Shown here one piece after another: positions 59,767 to 64,000 of a stretch of 64,000 nucleotides of DNA (the stretch's first letter is position 1; every line of letters begins with the position of its first letter). Origin of the DNA: JBBIQV01 sp964555285 (GTDB lineage Bacteria; Nitrospirota; Nitrospiria; Nitrospirales; Nitrospiraceae); NCBI GenBank assembly GCA_964555285.1, contig CAZKRM010000001.1, positions 1-64,000 on the forward strand. The letters run 5' to 3'. Below the pieces are notes generated by a model. It saw only the letters and a program-made list of their open reading frames with translations, had not been told where the DNA came from and ran no database searches. The position numbers and the translations under genes are program-made.

Positions 59767-60245
59767 GCCGGGCAGACCGTCTCGTGGATAGCGGCTGTCT
59801 GGTATGCAGGCGCGGTCGCGCTCACAGGGAAGAGTGGATAGCGAGTGGGATAGCTCTCGGTCAGGACCAGTTGCTTGCACAACCTCGTGCGTGGGTTCAT
59901 CAACAACGGTCCGCGCAAGTTCGCTGTAATCCGACCAGGATCTTCGGACGGGATCGTGAGCAGCACCGCGAGCGTGAGGTCGTCGGATTCGAGGCCCTTG
60001 ACCTCGGCGAGGGCCTCCGCAGACAGCTCGACCGCATAGTCGTCCTTGAAGAGTGCGGGGTCCAGGATCACGAAGGCCAGTTCCGGCTGCTCCACGCATT
60101 GCAGCCACTTGAACGGCGCATCCGTGTCATGGTCGAGCATCACGTAGCGCGTCCAATCCGGGAATCCGAGGATGCCGGAAGGGAACGTCAGGATGGCGTC
60201 GTCGCGAATCTCTAACCTGCCGAACCGTGTCGTGAACAACTTCAT
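59763..60245 (-). CDS. fliW: flagellar assembly factor FliW
   Basis: The 160-residue protein matches FliW: KLFTTRFGRLEIRDDAILTF, FPSGILGFPDWTRYVML, KWLQCVEQPELAFVILDP, and NLRGPLLMNPRTRLCKQLVL. FliW sequesters CsrA and is displaced by flagellin, so flagellin level controls its own translation. The ATG at 60245 follows GTGAGGTCGATGCC. It lies 10 nt after csrA. The TAG stop is formed by the end of the MITE-like element. Confidence 0.94.
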   Translation of the reverse strand: MKLFTTRFGRLEIRDDAILTFPSGILGFPDWTRYVMLDHDTDAPFKWLQCVEQPELAFVILDPALFKDDYAVELSAEALAEVKGLESDDLTLAVLLTIPSEDPGRITANLRGPLLMNPRTRLCKQLVLTESYPTRYPLFPVSATAPAYQTAAIHETVCPA

Positions 60246-60255
60246 GGCATCGACC

Positions 60256-60501
60256 TCACGTGTGTCGTCGGCCGTTGGCTTGGGCAAGACGTTTGAACGC
60301 ATCGAGCGGAACGACCTGCGTCAGCGCCGCGCTTCGGTTCTCTTCCTGGACTCTGGCGAAGACCTCGTCGCGATGGACTTCGACCGCGACCGGCGCCTCG
60401 ATGCCGAGCCGGACTTGGCCGCCTTTGATACCCAGCACGACAATCCGGATATCGGACCCGATGGTCACGCCTTCGCCGCGTCTGCGTGTCAGGACCAGCA
60501 T
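60256..60501 (-). CDS. csrA: carbon storage/translation regulator CsrA
   Basis: The 81-residue protein begins MLVLTRRRGEGVTIGSDIRI and has GQVRLGIEAPVAVEVHRDEVF, the CsrA core. It is longer than enteric CsrA (61) at the C terminus, as is usual in bacteria with FliW, where the extension helps FliW binding. It should repress flagellin translation by binding GGA sites in the leader. A sigma-28-like promoter precedes it. Confidence 0.95.
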   Translation of the reverse strand: MLVLTRRRGEGVTIGSDIRIVVLGIKGGQVRLGIEAPVAVEVHRDEVFARVQEENRSAALTQVVPLDAFKRLAQANGRRHT

Positions 60502-60542
60502 GAACGCCTTCCTTGGCTGAGTGCGCTGACCGCCTACTGATC

Positions 60543-60570
60543 CTATCGGCCGGTTCCGGAAAAACTTAAG
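60543..60570 (-). promoter_or_regulatory. sigma-28-like promoter of csrA-fliW
   Basis: On the minus strand TTAAG is followed after 14 nt by GCCGATAG, close to the FliA consensus. It lies 42 nt before the csrA start and between flgL and csrA. Confidence 0.75.
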
Positions 60571-60578
60571 TCCTCTGA

Positions 60579-62336
60579 CTATTTGAGAAAATTGAGGAGT
60601 GAGTTCTCAAATACACGGGTCAGGGTCTGGCTGGCTGCCTGCAAGGCATATTGCTGCAAGGTCAGATCCGAGATGGCCTTGACCATATCCACGTCTTCGA
60701 CCTGGGAGAGCGTTTCCGTGAAGAAGTCCTTGGCCTCTTCCAGCCGGCTCGACGTCGCGGTCAGGCGATTCGACAGGGCCCCCACCTCCCCTTGCACCGA
60801 GCCGATTTGGCTGAGAGAGAGATTCGTGTCGGTGATGCCCTGCGAGATCCCGCCACCGAAGTTCCCCCGGAGCGCTACAGTCAGGTTCTTGACCAAGCTC
60901 AACAGATCGACCGTGGGACCGGCGAATACGGTGCTGCCGGGCACGTTGGTCTGCACGGTCTCGCCGGTACCTACCTCGATGCTCTGAATCCCCGCGTCTC
61001 CCTGATATTGGACACCCGTGAGAACGGAGAAGCGATCTCCCGATGCCGGTGTGCCGGTGATGGAGACACGGAGTCCGTCGAATCCGATGCCGGCGCCGGA
61101 GCTATACGTTTGATTGGCCAGGACGGTCCGGGCGTTCAACGAGACAGCGACGGTATCGCCGGTCTGGGGGCCGCCGCGCTGCCCGTTCGTCAGTGTCGTT
61201 CGCAATCCGTCGAACGTGATGGCGCCTCCCGGCAGGTACGTGTTTCCGCTGGAGACTGTGGTTCCAGCCGTCGTATCGACGATGGAATACTGCGTGCTGG
61301 ACGTGAATTGAATCTGGTAGTTGTGCAACGTGACTTGCGAGGCGTCCACGACCCCCGCGTCGGTCTCGATGACACCGCCGGTGTTCGCCGGGTTCACCGT
61401 CACGCCGACCGGGGCAGCGAGATCGAAGACATCGTAGGTCGTCGGAGAACTGAACCGGATGATGTAGTCGTCGAGAGTCACACGGTTCTCGTCGGCAATG
61501 TAACCCGGCGACACCGTTCCCCCGCCCGTATTGGAGGACGCGGCACGCGCAGTGGCTGTGAGGGCAAAGGGTACGGCGCCCGTCGTGGTGCTCCCGCCGA
61601 CCAATCCGAGAGAGGACCGGCTGGTGCCGCCCGTCACCTCGACCGTGGAGCTTGGGCCGTAGCCGTTGGAAACAATGACAAGATGATTGGTGTCGAACGT
61701 GACGGTGACGCTTTTACCCTGGCTGCTGAGGGTCGTATCGGCATTGATCCGGCTTTGGAGACGCGAAGCGAGCGCAGCGCCGCTCAACGATTCTGTTCCG
61801 GAGGTCAGGTCGATAGTGCCGCTGGTCGTCCCGTCTACCACGACGGTCAGCGAGTCGTTGCTGCCGTTGGTCACGGTGACCGGCGCGGCGATCGACAGGC
61901 CGGTGGCGCGTCCATGGGTGCTGGTGCCGGTGAAAATCGCGCGTCCGTTGAGTTCGGAATTGGCGATCTGTTGAAGTTGGCTGAAGATCTGCCGGACTTC
62001 CTGCGCGCCGATGGCCCGTTCGGCTGGCCCGTTCGTATCGCTGCGGAACTGGACGGCAAGTTCCTGCGCCCGCGTTACACTCAAGGTCGCATTGCTCAGG
62101 AGTTTATCGGTCAGGTCGAGGCGAGTTCTGCCGAAGTCGATATTCCGAAGGCGCTGTTCGACGGACGCGAGCGAGGCCTTGTCCAGCGCGATGTGGTTGA
62201 ACGCGCTCGGGTCGTCGGAGGGGAGCCGGACGCGTTTTCCCGTCGAGACCTGTGCTTGGATTTCCAGGGCTCTGGCTCGGGCGCGTTGGAGGTTGTTGAC
62301 GAGCACGCCAAATGTAAGTTGTTCCGTCACTCGCAT
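60579..62336 (-). CDS. flgL: hook-filament junction protein FlgL (HAP3), enlarged
   Basis: The N terminus (MRVTEQLTFGVLVNNLQRAR, STGKRVRLPSDDP) and C terminus (EDVDMVKAISDLTLQQYALQAASQTLTRVF in two parts) are flagellin-like FlgL ends. At 585 residues it is about twice the usual size. The extra middle contains a module (about 151-250) and two copies of another (about 286-312 and 335-360) that also occur in the FlgK of this window. FlgL joins the hook to the filament. The gene follows flgK by 17 nt. Confidence 0.93.
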   Translation of the reverse strand: MRVTEQLTFGVLVNNLQRARARALEIQAQVSTGKRVRLPSDDPSAFNHIALDKASLASVEQRLRNIDFGRTRLDLTDKLLSNATLSVTRAQELAVQFRSDTNGPAERAIGAQEVRQIFSQLQQIANSELNGRAIFTGTSTHGRATGLSIAAPVTVTNGSNDSLTVVVDGTTSGTIDLTSGTESLSGAALASRLQSRINADTTLSSQGKSVTVTFDTNHLVIVSNGYGPSSTVEVTGGTSRSSLGLVGGSTTTGAVPFALTATARAASSNTGGGTVSPGYIADENRVTLDDYIIRFSSPTTYDVFDLAAPVGVTVNPANTGGVIETDAGVVDASQVTLHNYQIQFTSSTQYSIVDTTAGTTVSSGNTYLPGGAITFDGLRTTLTNGQRGGPQTGDTVAVSLNARTVLANQTYSSGAGIGFDGLRVSITGTPASGDRFSVLTGVQYQGDAGIQSIEVGTGETVQTNVPGSTVFAGPTVDLLSLVKNLTVALRGNFGGGISQGITDTNLSLSQIGSVQGEVGALSNRLTATSSRLEEAKDFFTETLSQVEDVDMVKAISDLTLQQYALQAASQTLTRVFENSLLNFLK

Positions 62337-62353
62337 GGCCTGGTGCTCCGTGC

Positions 62354-64000
62354 CTATCGTTTGATCGACAGTAGCGTTTGGAACATTTCGTCCGTGACCA
62401 CGATCAATCGGGACGCTGCCTCGAATCCCCGCTGATACTTGATGAGATTGACGAGTTCCTCGTCGATCGAGACGCCTGAGGTTTGCGCGCGAAACGTGTC
62501 GATCTGTTCCTTGAGAATGTCCTGGGCCTGCAACTCCCGGTCAGCGGTTTGTGCGGCGATGCCGAGAGAGGCGGCCGCGTTTCGGTAGGCGTCGCTGAAT
62601 GTCGCTGTGCCCAGGCCGGCAAACTTCCGATTCTGGAGGGCCACCAAGGCCAAGGCGTTGTCGTTATTGCCCGGGATGCCGGTCAGGATCGAGGATGCGG
62701 CGATCTTCGATCCGTTGGTGAGCGCCACGCCGAGATTCTTGGCGGCATCGTCGTAGGCATTCACTGCAAAGACGTCGTTGGCTGCCGGTGTGCCGCTCAG
62801 CGTGACGCTGAGGCCGTCGAAGGTCAGCGTCTGTGGACCGCTGTAGGTCCCGGAGGCGGGCGTACTCGTTCCGCTCGCCAAACCGAGCGTGGTGCGAGCG
62901 GTTCCTCCGGTCACAGTGACCGCCGACGCGGCACTCGTTGAATTGGAGGTCATCACAAAACGACCGGTCGTCGTATCGTAGGTCACGGCAACCGTGCGAC
63001 CGGCTGCTTGCAGGGTCGCATCGGCGTTGATCTTGTTTTGTAATTCCACCGCCAGTGAAGCCCCTGACGTGTAGGCCTGCCCGGGCGATGCGGCGCCGGC
63101 GAGCGTGATGGTGCCGGATGTGGTGCCATCGACCGACACGGTCAAGGTGTCGTTGGAGCCTGTGACGATCGACACGGGCACATCGACCGTCGGAGCGGTG
63201 ATGGCCGTGCCTGTGTAGTTGCCTTTGATGGTGGAGCCGGTGGTCGCATCGACGATCGAATAGGCGGTTGCGGAGGTGAACCGGATCTCGTAGTCGTGGA
63301 AGGTGAGCAAGCTGTTCGCGGTAATGGGTCCGCTCGCAATGGCGGCGCTGCCCAGGTTCGTCGTGTTCGCGTGCGTCGTCACGGCGAGCGGGGCGAAGAA
63401 GTCGAGCCCCGTTGAGCCATCCAGCCCATATCCCTGCCGATGAATCTGATTGACCTCGCTGACGAGCGTGGCGGCTAATCGGTCGAATGACCGTTGAAGG
63501 TCCGGAATCGTTGCGTCGCGCACATCGAGCAATCCTTTCAGGCGGCCGCTCGTGATGAGTGACGAGATGCTGAGCGCTTTCGTGCCTCCCGTGTCGTATC
63601 CGATGTCGACCAAGCCGTCGTTATCCAGCGACTCGACCGTTGCCAGTTGGCGAGTGATCCCGCCTTCCACAATGACTTGACCGCGAGCCGCGAACACAGA
63701 GACCGCGCCGTTTCCCGATTCGATGGTGGCGATGTCGATACGCTCGGCCAATTCATTGACGGCCACGCCCCGCTGGTCGCGCAAATCGTTGGCATTCTGC
63801 CCGGACACCTCGGCGCTGACGATCTTGTCGTTCAGCTCGGCAATTTGTTTCGTGAGGCTGTTGATCTCGGTCACCGTCTGCTTGATCTGCGAATTGAGGG
63901 TCAGACGCGAAGTCGAGAGGTCCGTTGCCGCTTGATTCAAGCCCGTCGTCAGGAGTGAGGCTTTTGCCAAGAGTACCGAACGGGGCGTGACGTCGGCTGG
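62354..64000 (-). CDS. flgK: hook-associated protein FlgK (HAP1), 5' end outside the window
   Basis: The visible 548 codons are open to the window edge (PADVTPRSVLLAKASLLTTG in frame at the end), so the gene starts beyond 64000. It has the FlgK features NDLRDQRGVAVNELAERI, SGRLKGLLDVRD, and the C-terminal SGVSIDEELVNLIKYQRGFEAASRLI in two parts. A central module (about 62857-63181) matches one in FlgL. FlgK is the first hook-filament junction protein. Confidence 0.94.
   Translation of the reverse strand, partial: PADVTPRSVLLAKASLLTTGLNQAATDLSTSRLTLNSQIKQTVTEINSLTKQIAELNDKIVSAEVSGQNANDLRDQRGVAVNELAERIDIATIESGNGAVSVFAARGQVIVEGGITRQLATVESLDNDGLVDIGYDTGGTKALSISSLITSGRLKGLLDVRDATIPDLQRSFDRLAATLVSEVNQIHRQGYGLDGSTGLDFFAPLAVTTHANTTNLGSAAIASGPITANSLLTFHDYEIRFTSATAYSIVDATTGSTIKGNYTGTAITAPTVDVPVSIVTGSNDTLTVSVDGTTSGTITLAGAASPGQAYTSGASLAVELQNKINADATLQAAGRTVAVTYDTTTGRFVMTSNSTSAASAVTVTGGTARTTLGLASGTSTPASGTYSGPQTLTFDGLSVTLSGTPAANDVFAVNAYDDAAKNLGVALTNGSKIAASSILTGIPGNNDNALALVALQNRKFAGLGTATFSDAYRNAAASLGIAAQTADRELQAQDILKEQIDTFRAQTSGVSIDEELVNLIKYQRGFEAASRLIVVTDEMFQTLLSIKR

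Overview
The window looks like a chromosomal segment of a GC-rich, Gram-negative, flagellated bacterium, most likely a Nitrospira-type member of the Nitrospirota. That placement is an inference from overall gene content, haem-binding chemoreceptors, a CsrA/FliW/FlaG flagellar block and dense REP-like repeats. No rRNA or phylogenetic marker is present. A run of 100 Ns at 13801-13900 marks a scaffold join.

Layout. (1) 1-6.2 kb: the end of a type II secretion gene (gspK), a small YgiT/DUF4258 pair, and a phosphate-starvation island (OprO/P-type porin, lipoprotein, PstS) with matching Pho-box promoters, then a gamma carbonic anhydrase and a small lipoprotein. (2) 6.2-11.8 kb: a partner-switching module (REC-HATPase, Hpt, REC-PP2C, STAS) followed by cheB, cheD and cheR. 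(3) 12.6-24.9 kb: DUF420 protein, two long MCPs, cheW, cheA, cheY, an MCP with a CheZ-like active-site motif, STAS, motB, motA. (4) 25.1-33.6 kb: a second chemosensory set (cheW, haem MCP, cheB, cheV, cheA, cheZ, cheY, cheR). (5) 33.7-41.6 kb: flhG, c-di-GMP genes, and late flagellar genes (fliT-like, fliS, fliD, flaG, flagellin). (6) 41.1-53.0 kb: seven overlapping genes upstream of flagellin: glycosyltransferases, two B12-binding radical SAM proteins and an epimerase, probably a flagellin-modification operon. (7) 53.2-59.6 kb: PilZ, two HD-GYP proteins and a hybrid kinase. (8) 59.8-64.0 kb: fliW, csrA, flgL and the 3' part of flgK.

How it works together. Two CheA kinases with separate receptors feed CheY proteins and a MotAB motor. 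Both CheAs carry tandem motifs resembling the MshEN c-di-GMP site, and the window also encodes a diguanylate cyclase, HD-GYP proteins and PilZ receptors, so chemotaxis and c-di-GMP may be wired together. CsrA and FliW, under a sigma-28-like promoter, probably gate flagellin translation.

The most unusual structural feature is a set of quasi-palindromic repeat families. They lie in spacers and also inside interdomain linkers or tails of CheA, CheB, CheD, CheR, MCPs and a glycosyltransferase, where they are translated in recurring frames. Two copies of a 148-bp MITE-like element also supply the stop codons of the genes they abut.
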